Below, piece after piece: positions 8,380 through 17,363 of a stretch of 64,000 bases of DNA. Below the pieces are notes generated by a model that saw nothing but the letters and a program-made list of their open reading frames with translations, did not search any database and had not been told where the DNA came from. This DNA comes from Verrucomicrobiia bacterium (GTDB lineage: Bacteria; Verrucomicrobiota; Verrucomicrobiia; Limisphaerales; Pedosphaeraceae). Positions within the stretch are counted from its first letter, which is position 1, and each line of letters begins with the position of its first letter. The stretch lies in contig DATAUW010000041.1 in assembly GCA_036268055.1 (NCBI GenBank), positions 62,001-126,000 of the forward strand. The letters are read 5' to 3'. Both the position numbers and the translations under genes were made by a program.

Positions 8380-8922
8380 CTAGGGACTCGCGCGCAGAAT
8401 GAATCGAAACGGCATGCGGTCGGTGACTTTCAGCGCATCCCATCCCACGACGACTTCCGCGGGCAATTCGGCATCCATGCGATATTCGCAATCCACCGCG
8501 ACCGTCGCAGGCGCTGACAAAACCGGACGCGAAGTTCTATCCGCCACCAAGGTGACTTCAAAGTTTTCAACCTTCGCCCCATCGGCAGGCGCGCTCAACT
8601 CAAAACGCAAACGCAACCGTCCGTCGCGCACGACCAGATAAACTACGCGCGCAAAATCTTCGGTCTCCTGTCCGTCGCTTACGATTAACGCGGGAACTGG
8701 ATGTCCCCCGCGGGCCTGTCGGAGTTCCGTCATGGCATGCGCATAGGCGACCCGCATCTTGCCGAGGCGCTCGGCGCAGGCCTGAAATTTTTCTGGCCAG
8801 GTTTCCCACCAGGGCCGCGCCAATTCGAGCAGGCGTTTTCCCCGCGGTGCCGGCGGAGCTTCCGCCTCAGCCTGCGCGAGCCGCAACTGTAAAAGTTCTT
8901 CCATGGAAATATTTTTTTTCAT
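8380..8922 (-). CDS. Unrecognised soluble protein encoded directly after a sigma factor
   Basis: 180 residues with no signal peptide or membrane helix. The N-terminal 60 residues are helical and charged (MEELLQLRLAQAEAEAPP...). The remaining part looks like a beta-sandwich (RLRFELSAPADGAKVENFEV, EYRMDAELPAEVVVGWDAL). The ATG overlaps the stop of the sigma gene (ATGA), so the two proteins are probably made in linked amounts. That position is where anti-sigma factors often sit, but the usual zinc-binding HxxxCxxC anti-sigma motif is absent, so I do not call it one. Confidence 0.6.
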   Translation of the reverse strand: MKKNISMEELLQLRLAQAEAEAPPAPRGKRLLELARPWWETWPEKFQACAERLGKMRVAYAHAMTELRQARGGHPVPALIVSDGQETEDFARVVYLVVRDGRLRLRFELSAPADGAKVENFEVTLVADRTSRPVLSAPATVAVDCEYRMDAELPAEVVVGWDALKVTDRMPFRFILRASP

Positions 8923-9716
8923 GTTGCAACCGTTTCGGGATCGACCGGGCGCGAGTCCTCAAGATGAATTTTCATTTGCCGGACGCCTTCGCGCACCCAG
9001 GCGCTGATGGTTTGCTCGGTGCGACCGTAGCGCAAGCCGATCTCCGCGCACGACTCGCCCGCGATGTAACGCGCCACAAGGATTTCGTGCAGCAATGTGT
9101 CCAGCCGGCCCAACGCCTCATCAATATCCAGCTTGAGCAGCGTGCTTTCGACGTGGCGAATCGTTTTCAAGTCCGGCAGAAAGTCCGCAAGCCGGCCATT
9201 TTCTCCGGTGTCGCTGGCGATCTCGGCTTCGAGCGAAGCCAGTCGGCCTTCGGCCATCGGCCCGGCGCGGCGGGCCGAGCGGCAATTATCACGCCACAGG
9301 TTCGTCGCTATGGTCAGAAGATAGGCGGGGAAATTACCGTCGGGCTTAAGCGAACGGCGCGCGCGCAAGACGCGGCACCACGCTTCCTGTGCCAGATCGC
9401 TGGCTTTTTGGGAATTCAAGGTCATCACCTGGCAGCGCGCAAAAAGCTTTTTCCAGTAACGATCCACTAATACATCAAGCGCGGGACCGTCGGGCGGTTC
9501 GCAGCGAATGGCGGCGATCAACCAGGCGTCCGGCCACAAATTGGCATCCTGCAAACGGGCCCAACTCTCGCCCTGAAACTTCTGCTCGTTCAGCGCTGTC
9601 GCATCGGCCATCAAACGGCGAGCTTCGGCGGCATCCCCAGCCGCGAGCAATGACTCGATGGTCATGCGCAACGTCTCAGGCACTCGGTCAATGGGTTTGA
9701 TGACGGCGTCAATCAT
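8919..9716 (-). CDS. ECF-like RNA polymerase sigma factor
   Basis: 265 residues. Region 2 runs from about residue 80 to 145 (LVDRYWKKLFARCQVMTLN, ASDLAQEAWCRVLRARRSL, FPAYLLTIATNLWRDNCR). Region 4 is at about 195-255 (LDTLLHEILVARYIAGESC, AEIGLRYGRTEQTISAWVRE), a typical helix-turn-helix. There is no region 1.1 or 3, as in ECF sigma factors, but about 75 extra N-terminal residues precede region 2. It is the first of four same-strand genes (sigma, 8380, 6658, 5865) ending in a hairpin at 5797-5855. It probably directs its own operon and other genes; the signal is not evident. Confidence 0.85.
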   Translation of the reverse strand: MIDAVIKPIDRVPETLRMTIESLLAAGDAAEARRLMADATALNEQKFQGESWARLQDANLWPDAWLIAAIRCEPPDGPALDVLVDRYWKKLFARCQVMTLNSQKASDLAQEAWCRVLRARRSLKPDGNFPAYLLTIATNLWRDNCRSARRAGPMAEGRLASLEAEIASDTGENGRLADFLPDLKTIRHVESTLLKLDIDEALGRLDTLLHEILVARYIAGESCAEIGLRYGRTEQTISAWVREGVRQMKIHLEDSRPVDPETVAT

Positions 9717-9772
9717 TCGTTTGAGTGGAACTCATAGGTATGATTACGCCGTGGCACTCTAAAATGAAAGCA

Positions 9773-9805
9773 GTTTGAATCCGAAATCTGCGGATCAATT
9801 CAAAC
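9773..9805 (-). terminator. Possible terminator at the end of the urease operon
   Basis: GTTTGAATCCG and CGGATCAATTCAAAC pair with a small bulge between ureG (stop at 9820) and the sigma gene. The T-rich stretch that follows on the minus strand is delayed and weak, so termination here may be only partial. Confidence 0.4.
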
Positions 9806-9819
9806 GACGACGACGAAGC

Positions 9820-10548
9820 CTAGTGCGTATGCGCCACGGAATTCGCGTGCCGCCAGGCATGAAGGATATGCTCGATGATGGCATCCACGCCGGGACCGTG
9901 CTTGACCTGCGCAAACACCACCGGGCCATCGCCGCGCATGCGCCGGGCGTCACGGGCCATTACCTCAAGGTCGGCGCCGACCGCCGGGGCGAGGTCGGTT
10001 TTATTGATCACCAGCAAGTCCGCCTGCGTGATTCCAGGGCCGCCTTTGCGGGGAATTTTATCGCCGCCCGCAACATCAATCACGTACACCGTGAAGTCAG
10101 CCAGTTCGCGGCTGAAATGCGCGGCCAGATTATCGCCGCCGGATTCCAGCAGCATTAATTCCGGTTTGAAATGGCGTTGCAGTTCTTCCAGCGCGAGCAG
10201 ATTGGCCGAGATGTCCTCGCGAATCGCGGCGTGCGGACAACCGCCCGTCTCGACGGCGCGAATACGCTCGGCTTCCAACGCCTGATGCCGCACCAAAAAT
10301 TCGCCGTCTTCTTTCGTAAAAATATCATTCGTCACGGCGGCGATATTCATTCGCTCGCGCAATTCCCGGCACAGCGCCAGCATCAACGCCGTCTTGCCAC
10401 TGCCCACCGGGCCGCCAACGCCGACAGTGAAAGCGCGTTGAGCGAAATCTCGCGTCAAAGGTTGTTCGCGTTCACCGAAGCGTCCCGGATGTTCCAGGTG
10501 TTCGTGAGTATGGCCGTCCGGCCCGTGATGATGATGACCTGCGCTCAT
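9820..10548 (-). CDS. ureG: Urease accessory GTPase UreG with His-rich N-terminus
   Basis: 242 residues from the ATG at 10548; an upstream TTG in frame is possible. A P-loop GGPVGSGKT is at residues 45-53, followed by [16 protein letters not shown] and the conserved CPH of [23 protein letters not shown] is the guanine-specificity motif. Residues 5-20 hold eight histidines and the C-terminus ends HANSVAHTH. UreG uses GTP hydrolysis to deliver nickel to apo-urease with UreF and UreD. The His-rich leader probably binds nickel and may compensate for the missing ureE. Last gene of the porin-urt-ure series. Confidence 0.95.
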   Translation of the reverse strand: MSAGHHHHGPDGHTHEHLEHPGRFGEREQPLTRDFAQRAFTVGVGGPVGSGKTALMLALCRELRERMNIAAVTNDIFTKEDGEFLVRHQALEAERIRAVETGGCPHAAIREDISANLLALEELQRHFKPELMLLESGGDNLAAHFSRELADFTVYVIDVAGGDKIPRKGGPGITQADLLVINKTDLAPAVGADLEVMARDARRMRGDGPVVFAQVKHGPGVDAIIEHILHAWRHANSVAHTH

Positions 10549-10568
10549 AATGTTATTCGATGCGAAAA

Positions 10569-11291
10569 TCAACTTTGAAACAATCGCGAATAGAGACGGT
10601 CTTGCGCGCCCTGCCAGAGGTCGAGCAATGGTGCTGTCTGGGCGACGTCATCCACAGTGAGCATTTCGCAGTGATCAAGAATTTCCACGGCTGGTGACGC
10701 GCATTGGTGTTGCAACGATTGTGCTTCCATCGGCCCGATGACACCCAATCGCACCGCGCTCGCAGTCAATCCGCGCATATAAGTAAAAAAGAAAAGTTCC
10801 GCCACCGTGCGCCGCCCAATCCCCAAAGCTCGAACCACGCCGCCAAAAACCGGGCTCAAATGAAACGGCTGCCCGGCTGATGCTGATTCGCGAATTTGTT
10901 TCAAATCCGCGCCGCCAAAAATGCGCTCGGCTGATGCCAGCAATGCGCGCCCCTGCAACCGGCTCGCTCGATTGGCGACATGGTTCGTCGTAAAGGAATC
11001 GCACAACAAATCGAGACGCAAAAGTTCCGCCGGCTGGTCGTAAGCGCCCAGCATGAATGGCAGCGAACCCTTTCCAAATTGCCACAAACTGGCCTCGATG
11101 AAACTTCGCAGTTCAGCACGATTGCGCAGTTCGCCGTGCTGCCATGTTGCCTCGAGTCCGCCGGAGTGGGCGAATCCGCCGGTCGGGAAAGCCGAATCCG
11201 CCAGTTGCCAAATCAACCACTGATCGCCGGCGATTTCTGCCTCGCCGCCAGCCTTGGCAAATTCTGATTCTGGTTGTACGCGCGCGAACAC
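10569..11291 (-). CDS. ureF: Urease accessory protein UreF
   Basis: 240 residues, all-helical. Family signature [22 protein letters not shown] lies at about residues 26-47 ([10 protein letters not shown] and FAHSGGLE as key parts), with [19 protein letters not shown] in the middle and [20 protein letters not shown] at the end. UreF bridges UreD and UreG in the nickel-insertion complex and controls the UreG GTPase. The gene starts three bases after the ureC stop and is followed by ureG on the same strand, consistent with one transcript. Confidence 0.93.
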   Translation of the reverse strand: MFARVQPESEFAKAGGEAEIAGDQWLIWQLADSAFPTGGFAHSGGLEATWQHGELRNRAELRSFIEASLWQFGKGSLPFMLGAYDQPAELLRLDLLCDSFTTNHVANRASRLQGRALLASAERIFGGADLKQIRESASAGQPFHLSPVFGGVVRALGIGRRTVAELFFFTYMRGLTASAVRLGVIGPMEAQSLQHQCASPAVEILDHCEMLTVDDVAQTAPLLDLWQGAQDRLYSRLFQS

Positions 11292-11294
11292 AAC

Positions 11295-13010
11295 TTAAAA
11301 AAGATGATAGCGTTGCGCGAGCGGCAGGATTTTTGCCGGTTCGCAAACGAGCGATTCGCCATCCGCAGTCACGGCGTAGGTTTCCGGATCAACCGTGATG
11401 CGCGGCGTGGCGTCATTCCATCTCATGTGGGACTTGCCGAGGTTGCGACAGCCGCGCACGGCCTCAAGGCGTTTCGTCAGACCGTAAGTTGAAACAACTC
11501 CGCGCTCTTTGCTCAATGCGCTGACAAAGCTCACCGAAATCGGCCCCGGCGCGCGGCCAAATGCGCCGAACATCGGCCGCATAAAAACCGGTTGCGGTGT
11601 GGGAATGGAAGCGTTGGGATCGCCCATCTGCGACCACGCGATAACACCGCCTTTGATGACCATTTCCGGCTTCGCGCCAAAAAACGCCGGCTTCCACAAA
11701 ACCAAATCCGCCAATTTGCCAACCTCAACCGATCCGATCAAATGACTCATCCCGTGCGCGATTGCGGGATTAATTGTGTATTTGGAAATATAGCGTTTGA
11801 TGCGCATATTATCATTCGCGCCTTTTTCGCCAGGCAGCGCGCCGCGTTGTTGTTTCATCTTGTCCGCGGTTTGCCACGTCCGCGTGATGACTTCCCCGAT
11901 GCGGCCCATCGCCTGCGAATCCGAACTCATCATGCTAATGGCGCCCAAATCGTGCAGGATGTCTTCCGCCGCGATGGTTTCGCCACGGATGCGGCTTTCC
12001 GCAAACGCCACGTCCTCCGGCAATCCGGGATCAAGATGATGGCACACCATCAACATATCGAGATGCTCGTCAATGGTGTTAACGGTGTACGGCCGCGTTG
12101 GATTCGTCGAACTCGGCAAGACATTCGGCTCGCCGCAAATGCGGATGATGTCCGGTGCGTGCCCGCCGCCCGCGCCCTCGGAATGATACGTGTGAATCGT
12201 GCGGCCTTTGATCGCGGCGATGGTCGCGCCGACGAATCCCGATTCGTTAAGCGTGTCGGTGTGAATCGTGACCTGCACATCGTGTTCGTCCGCGATGCGC
12301 AAGCAACAATCAATCGCGGCGGGCGTCGTCCCCCAGTCTTCGTGCAACTTGAGTCCAATCGCGCCGCCGAGGATTTGTTCCGCGAGACCTTCGGGCATTG
12401 CCGTGTTACCTTTGCCGGTAAAACCAAAATTCAGCGGCAGTTGATCGGTCGCCTGCAACATCATTCGCAAATAACCTGCGCCCGGCGTGCAAGTCGTCGC
12501 GCAGGTTCCCGTCGCGGGTCCGGTGCCGCCGCCCACCATTGTGGTCAATCCCGCCGCGATCGCCTCGAACGCTTGTTGCGGACATATATAATGGATATGC
12601 GTGTCCAATCCTCCCGCGGTCAAAATCATCCCCTCCCCCGCGATCACTTCGGTCGTGACGCCAAAGATCATTCCCGGTGTCACTCCAGCCATGACATCCG
12701 GGTTGCCCGCCTTGCCGATGCCCTTGATCAAACCGTCCTTGATGCCGATGTCCGCCTTGTAAATTCCCGTATGGTCCACCACGATCGCGCACGTTATCAC
12801 GCAATCCAACGCATCGGCCTGTCCCACACCCGCCGCCTGCCCCATGCCTTCGCGCAAAACCTTTCCACCACCGAATTTGCATTCGTCGCCGTAAACGGTG
12901 AAATCCTTTTCCACCTCCAGTTGCAATGAAGTATCGCCGAGCTTCAACCGGTCACCGGTCGTCGGCCCGAACATCTCCGCGTAATGCGAGCGTTGCATTT
13001 TATGAGCCAT
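11295..13010 (-). CDS. ureC: Urease alpha subunit UreC
   Basis: 571 residues, the usual length. Nickel ligands and active-site elements are all visible: the HIH pair in GLDTHIHYI, the carbamylated lysine in GLKLHEDWG, histidines in [11 protein letters not shown] and [14 protein letters not shown], the flap with [20 protein letters not shown], and the aspartate in [12 protein letters not shown]. It hydrolyses urea to ammonia and carbamate in the cytoplasm. Its start overlaps the end of ureAB by 11 bases. Nothing suggests inactivation. Confidence 0.97.
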   Translation of the reverse strand: MAHKMQRSHYAEMFGPTTGDRLKLGDTSLQLEVEKDFTVYGDECKFGGGKVLREGMGQAAGVGQADALDCVITCAIVVDHTGIYKADIGIKDGLIKGIGKAGNPDVMAGVTPGMIFGVTTEVIAGEGMILTAGGLDTHIHYICPQQAFEAIAAGLTTMVGGGTGPATGTCATTCTPGAGYLRMMLQATDQLPLNFGFTGKGNTAMPEGLAEQILGGAIGLKLHEDWGTTPAAIDCCLRIADEHDVQVTIHTDTLNESGFVGATIAAIKGRTIHTYHSEGAGGGHAPDIIRICGEPNVLPSSTNPTRPYTVNTIDEHLDMLMVCHHLDPGLPEDVAFAESRIRGETIAAEDILHDLGAISMMSSDSQAMGRIGEVITRTWQTADKMKQQRGALPGEKGANDNMRIKRYISKYTINPAIAHGMSHLIGSVEVGKLADLVLWKPAFFGAKPEMVIKGGVIAWSQMGDPNASIPTPQPVFMRPMFGAFGRAPGPISVSFVSALSKERGVVSTYGLTKRLEAVRGCRNLGKSHMRWNDATPRITVDPETYAVTADGESLVCEPAKILPLAQRYHLF

Positions 13011-13773
13011 GATTTTCCTCCTGATGCGCGAAGCCGCCGTCTTTTACCCGCGCCATGACCGCCGGCAAATTTTCCGCCGAGACTTTGCCATTGCCAAGAT
13101 TGTTGCCGCCACGAATCACCCGATTGCCCGCAATCTCAACCAAATTAACGGTTTTGGTTTCGCCCGGTTCAAAACGCACCGCCGTTCCTGCAGGAACGTC
13201 CAACCGGCGACCGTAAGCTTTTGCGCGATCAAAGCGAAGCTGCGCGTTCGTCTCGATAAAATGATAATGGCTTCCGACTTGCACCGGACGGTCACCAAGA
13301 TTGGTGACGGACAAAGTGATGCTCACGCGGCCCGCGTTCAGTTCGAGTTCCCCTGGTTGCGGCGTCATCGCGCCCGGCTCGAAATCTGTGACCGCATCCG
13401 CCTTGAAAGTTGAAATATCCGGCACCGGCAGAAAACTTCCATACAACGCCAATTTCAAATCTCCATGCTCCGCAGCGATAGGATGATGCACCGTTACCAG
13501 TTTTGTCCCGTCGGGAAATGTTCCCTCCACCTGCACTTCGCCAATCATCGCAGGCACGCCGGACATCACCTGACGACGGCCTAGAAATTTTCGGCCCAGG
13601 TCCATGAGTTCCGCCACGCTGCGGCCATCGCGAATGAATTCGAGAAGCTGCGTCGCGATCAACGCGACGGCTTCGGGGTAGTTGAGCCGCACGCCGCGCG
13701 CAAGCCGTTTCTGGGCGAGGAAGCCCGCGTTGTGAAGCAGCAGCTTGTCAATTTCTCGAGGCGACAGATGCAT
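13000..13773 (-). CDS. ureAB: Fused urease gamma-beta subunit (UreAB)
   Basis: 257 residues made of two urease subunits joined in one chain. Residues 1-100 match the gamma subunit ([41 protein letters not shown]). After a linker of about 30 residues, the second half matches the beta subunit ([47 protein letters not shown]). Such fusions are known from Helicobacter and some other bacteria. The ureC start overlaps its end. It forms the urease core together with UreC. Confidence 0.93.
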   Translation of the reverse strand: MHLSPREIDKLLLHNAGFLAQKRLARGVRLNYPEAVALIATQLLEFIRDGRSVAELMDLGRKFLGRRQVMSGVPAMIGEVQVEGTFPDGTKLVTVHHPIAAEHGDLKLALYGSFLPVPDISTFKADAVTDFEPGAMTPQPGELELNAGRVSITLSVTNLGDRPVQVGSHYHFIETNAQLRFDRAKAYGRRLDVPAGTAVRFEPGETKTVNLVEIAGNRVIRGGNNLGNGKVSAENLPAVMARVKDGGFAHQEENHGS

Positions 13774-13807
13774 TGTGGTAAATGAATTGGGTCTCCGGTT
13801 TCAGCGC

Positions 13808-14740
13808 TCACCATTTTCGCGCCCAGGGATCATCGTGCAAAACGTCACGAAGAAAATCAAGCTGTTGGTGAATCTCCCGCCGGACTTGTTCCACTGCTTC
13901 GCCCGCCAAACGAAGCACCACGCCGCCTTTGATAGCACTCGCGCTGCACAGAAGCGACGCGCGGCGCTCAATGGGCCGCACAGCGATGCGCTCCAGGACT
14001 TGAGCCGCAACCGTATTCAACACTTCGCCAAGAATGACAATCGTCGCGATACAATTCATCCGCCCCATCCGATGTGCACCACCCAGCGGCCCTGGTTCGG
14101 CATCGAGCGACAACGCATCCAAAAAAACGCGCTCGCCGCCGACGAAAATTTCATTGCGACTTTGAAAACGATTGAATACCCAGCGTTCACCACAAGCCGC
14201 GCGCCCCGAGCCAAGCCAATCCACCAATACCAATCCGCTCCCGCGCGCGAGTTGAAATCCCTGGCGTTGGACATAATCAGAATCGGCGAACGCCTGCACC
14301 GCATCCGGCGCCAGCACTAACAGGGAATCTTCCGCGAGGTCTGCGCGAAGTTCATGACCGCACGGGCGATTTTTTGGATTGCGATAAACTTTTGTCGAAG
14401 CCTGCGTGCTCAGGAAGCAGCGTGTTCCCGCGCCGAGTTTCACCGTCAGTTTAGTCTCGTCACCGGCGACCATGCCGCCGCCGAAACTGCTCAGATAGGC
14501 CCACACACTTTCGCCGCGCGGTCTGGGAACGAGAATTTTCAACGGGCTCGACGCGCAAACTGAAGTCGCCGTGCTCATACCCGAAACCATTTGAACCTCG
14601 AGATGGCCAAATCCCTTTTCCACTGGCGATGCGCAGCCGTTTTCGGTCACGCCATTCAAAACGCCAGCCTCGCCAGGCGGGTTGCGAAATAGTTCATGCA
14701 AAGAGGAAACACGCGGGACAGGTTTCGCGACGACTATCAT
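13808..14740 (-). CDS. ureD: Urease accessory protein UreD
   Basis: 310 residues. The ATG at 14740 overlaps the urtE stop (ATGA) and is preferred over the longer frame to 14848, which would run inside urtE. Family features are LVPRPRGESVWAYLSSFGGG-type sequence (around residues 70-90: GGGMVAGDETKLTVKLGAGT, LSTQASTKVYR) and ADSDYVQRQGFQL. UreD binds apo-urease and recruits UreF and UreG for nickel insertion. The overlap with urtE physically joins the transporter and enzyme genes in one transcript. Confidence 0.9.
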   Translation of the reverse strand: MIVVAKPVPRVSSLHELFRNPPGEAGVLNGVTENGCASPVEKGFGHLEVQMVSGMSTATSVCASSPLKILVPRPRGESVWAYLSSFGGGMVAGDETKLTVKLGAGTRCFLSTQASTKVYRNPKNRPCGHELRADLAEDSLLVLAPDAVQAFADSDYVQRQGFQLARGSGLVLVDWLGSGRAACGERWVFNRFQSRNEIFVGGERVFLDALSLDAEPGPLGGAHRMGRMNCIATIVILGEVLNTVAAQVLERIAVRPIERRASLLCSASAIKGGVVLRLAGEAVEQVRREIHQQLDFLRDVLHDDPWARKW

Positions 14741-15456
14741 ACCGTCAAGTATTTCTTCACGATCCCTTCGTTCAAATCCGCAATCGGCCCGCCCGCGACC
14801 ACCGCTCCGCGATCCATCACGTAAAACCGGTCGGCAATTTCGAGGCAAAAATCGAGATATTGTTCGACCAATAAAATACTGATCTTGTCCGTCTTTTTGA
14901 TTTTCACCAGCGTCTCGCCGATCAGGTCAATGATGTTCGGCTGAATACCTTCCGTCGGCTCGTCCAGAATCAGAACTTTGGGGTCCGTCAACAATGCGCG
15001 CGCGATCGCCAGTTGCTGTTGTTGGCCGCCGCTGAGCACTCCGCCTTTGCGTCCCAGCATTTCCTTGAGCACGGGAAAAAGTTCCAGCACGCGTTCCAAC
15101 TGGCCGTTCGCCTGCGTGCCATGCACGACAAGGCTGATCTTTAAATTTTCCCACACTGTCAAATTTGGAAAAATATCGCGTCCCTGCGGCACGTATCCGA
15201 TGCCCTTGCGCGCACGTTCTTCTGACGGCAATCCGCTCAGTGATTCTCCGCAGATGCGGATGTCGCCGCTGACGGGTTTGACCAAGCCAACGATGCATTT
15301 CAGCGTGGTCGTTTTCCCGACACCGTTGCGTCCCATGAACGCCACTAACTGCCCGTCGGGAAGGGTCATGTTCACATCGCGCAAGATTTGCGAGCCGTCG
15401 TACGCCGCGTTGAGATTCGAGATCGCCAGCAACGGCGGTGGTTCCGGCGTGGTCAT
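14737..15456 (-). CDS. urtE: Urea ABC transporter ATP-binding protein UrtE
   Basis: 239 residues, LivF-type ATPase. Walker A GRNGVGKTT at about residues 42-50, Q-loop GYVPQGRDIFPNLTVWENL, signature LSGGQQQQLAIARAL, Walker B LILDEPTEGIQPN, and the switch His region replaced by VEQYLDF, as in this subfamily. With UrtD it powers urea import. Its ATG overlaps the urtD stop and its stop overlaps the ureD start. Confidence 0.94.
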   Translation of the reverse strand: MTTPEPPPLLAISNLNAAYDGSQILRDVNMTLPDGQLVAFMGRNGVGKTTTLKCIVGLVKPVSGDIRICGESLSGLPSEERARKGIGYVPQGRDIFPNLTVWENLKISLVVHGTQANGQLERVLELFPVLKEMLGRKGGVLSGGQQQQLAIARALLTDPKVLILDEPTEGIQPNIIDLIGETLVKIKKTDKISILLVEQYLDFCLEIADRFYVMDRGAVVAGGPIADLNEGIVKKYLTV

Positions 15457-16217
15457 AAATGTTTCTTCTCGTGCTTGCGGCCCAAATAAACATCGAGGAC
15501 GCGTTCGTTGTTTTGCACTTCATCCACGCTGCCTTCGCACAACACATGGCCCTGGTGCAACACCGTGACCTTCCTTCCCAGTTGCCGCACGAAAGTCATG
15601 TCGTGTTCGATGACCACGACGCTGTGCTTGCCTTCGAGCCCGAGCAATAACTCGGCGGTTTTGTGCGTTTCCTCGTCGGTCATACCGGCGGCGGGTTCAT
15701 CCACCAGCAAAAGTTTCGGATCTTGCGCAATCAACATGCCGATCTCCAGCCATTGCTTTTGCCCGTGGCTTAACAATCCCGCTTTCCAATCGGCGCGCTG
15801 GGCCAGGCCAACCGTCTTTAAAACCTCATGGATGCGCGCGCGCTCGTCCTCACTGATGCGATGAAACAACGCGGCAAAAACCCCGCGCGGCCCTTTCAGC
15901 GACAACAGCAAATTTTCAAATACGGTGTGATGGACATACACGGAGGGCGTTTGAAATTTTCTGCCGATGCCAAGGCGGTTGATTTGATATTCGTTGAGCC
16001 GGGTGAGGTCCGTGCTCTTGCCAAATTCGATTTTTCCGCTGTCAGGGCGCGTGCGTCCGGTGATGAGGTCCATCATCGAACTTTTGCCCGCGCCATTGGG
16101 GCCGATGATGATGCGCAACTCGCCATCATCCATGTAAAAATTCAGATCGTTGATCGCCTTGAAACCGTCGAAGGATTTATTCACCCCTTCGAGCATGAGA
16201 ATAAATTTCTTGGACAT
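15453..16217 (-). CDS. urtD: Urea ABC transporter ATP-binding protein UrtD
   Basis: 254 residues from the ATG at 16217 (the longer frame to 16415 runs back into urtC). LivG-type ATPase: Walker A GPNGAGKSS at 39-47, IGRKFQTPSVYVHHTVFENL as the LivG-specific Q-loop region, signature LLSHGQKQWLE, Walker B LLLVDEPAAGM, and VVVIEHDMTFV. Partner of UrtE at the inner membrane. It starts two bases after the urtC stop. Confidence 0.94.
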   Translation of the reverse strand: MSKKFILMLEGVNKSFDGFKAINDLNFYMDDGELRIIIGPNGAGKSSMMDLITGRTRPDSGKIEFGKSTDLTRLNEYQINRLGIGRKFQTPSVYVHHTVFENLLLSLKGPRGVFAALFHRISEDERARIHEVLKTVGLAQRADWKAGLLSHGQKQWLEIGMLIAQDPKLLLVDEPAAGMTDEETHKTAELLLGLEGKHSVVVIEHDMTFVRQLGRKVTVLHQGHVLCEGSVDEVQNNERVLDVYLGRKHEKKHL

Positions 16218-16219
16218 GC

Positions 16220-17362
16220 TTATTTGGTTCCCAGGAGTTGGCTTTTCTCCGCGAGTTCGGCAGCCGCGTTGTCGCGGGCTTTTGCCCGGCGCTGACGCAT
16301 CTGGCGGATTTGCGCGGGAAGCCCCACGATTCCGGCGGGCATGAAAATCGTCACCACAATGAACAAACCGCCAAGGATCAAGAGCCACAAATCCGGGTAG
16401 GCGCGGGTCGCCCAACTTTTGATGACATTCACCACCACCGCGCCGATGACCGGCCCGATCAATGTGCCGCGGCCGCCGATCGAAACCCAGATCACCGCCT
16501 CGATGGATTTGTCCACGCCCATTTCGCTGGGGTTGATGATTCCCACTTGCGGCACATAAAGCATCCCGCCGATTGCCGCGATCAAAGCGCTCACGACAAA
16601 CACGAACAGCTTGTAATTTCCCGCGGCATAGCCACTGAACAGCACGCGATTTTCACTATCGCGAATCGCTTGCTGTACCAGTCCAAATTTTGTCCGGCTC
16701 AGCCATTTGCAAAACCAATAGACCAGCAAAAGTGTCACGCCCGATGCGAAATACAAAATCCGTTGCGTGGAAGCCAGGCGCAAATCATATCCCAGCATGA
16801 ATTTGAAATCGGTGAAGCCATTGTTGCCGCCGAGCAAAAGACTGTTGCGAAAAAATAGCAAACAGGCGGCATAGGTCAGCGCCTGGGTGAGAATCGAAAA
16901 ATAGACCCCGCGAATGCGCGAGCGAAAGGCGAGAAAGCCAAATACCAACGCCAGTACGCCCGGCAAAACCAGTGCCATCAGCACGGCAAATGGGAAACTC
17001 GAAAAAGGCTTCCAGAAGACCGGCAGATTGCTCCAGCCCAGGAACACGAGAAAGTCAGGAATGGGTTTGTGATACTGGCCAAGGTCGCCAATCATGCGCA
17101 TCAGATACATCCCCATCATGTAACCGCCGAGCGTGAAAAAGAGCGCCTGGCCGAGACATAACAAACCCGTGTAACCCCAAAGCAAATCCACGCTGATCGC
17201 CAAAATCGCGTAGCAAAGATATTTGCCATAGACAGTGATCGAAAAATCGGAGACGTGCAGGAAGCTGCTCGCGGGCACGAACGCATTGAGGGATGGCAAG
17301 ATCGCCAGAATATAAATCGCCGCGATGGCGACACCCCACTTTTGATATTTCGATGTTTCCAT
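16220..17362 (-). CDS. urtC: Urea ABC transporter permease UrtC
   Basis: 380 residues from the ATG at 17362; the longer frame to 17455 overlaps urtB. LivM-type permease with about nine hydrophobic helices. Conserved segments are WGYTGLLCLGQALFFTLGGY near residue 60, NNGFTDF near 190, and EAVIWVSIGGRGTLIGPVIG near 305, the EAA-like loop contacting the ATPases. It forms the urea channel with UrtB. A charged tail (RQRRAKARDNAAAELAEK) follows the last helix. Confidence 0.93.
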   Translation of the reverse strand: METSKYQKWGVAIAAIYILAILPSLNAFVPASSFLHVSDFSITVYGKYLCYAILAISVDLLWGYTGLLCLGQALFFTLGGYMMGMYLMRMIGDLGQYHKPIPDFLVFLGWSNLPVFWKPFSSFPFAVLMALVLPGVLALVFGFLAFRSRIRGVYFSILTQALTYAACLLFFRNSLLLGGNNGFTDFKFMLGYDLRLASTQRILYFASGVTLLLVYWFCKWLSRTKFGLVQQAIRDSENRVLFSGYAAGNYKLFVFVVSALIAAIGGMLYVPQVGIINPSEMGVDKSIEAVIWVSIGGRGTLIGPVIGAVVVNVIKSWATRAYPDLWLLILGGLFIVVTIFMPAGIVGLPAQIRQMRQRRAKARDNAAAELAEKSQLLGTK

Positions 17363-17363
17363 T

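Noticed and set aside
9752-9757. TGGCAC resembling a sigma-54 -24 box
   Set aside because: No TTGC at the required distance and no gene on that strand downstream.
11592-12929. 445-residue plus-strand ORF opposite ureC
   Set aside because: Arg/His-rich shadow of the urease alpha subunit gene.
15775-15795. TCCCGCTTTCCA resembling half of elements A-D
   Set aside because: Inside urtD coding sequence and without the second half.
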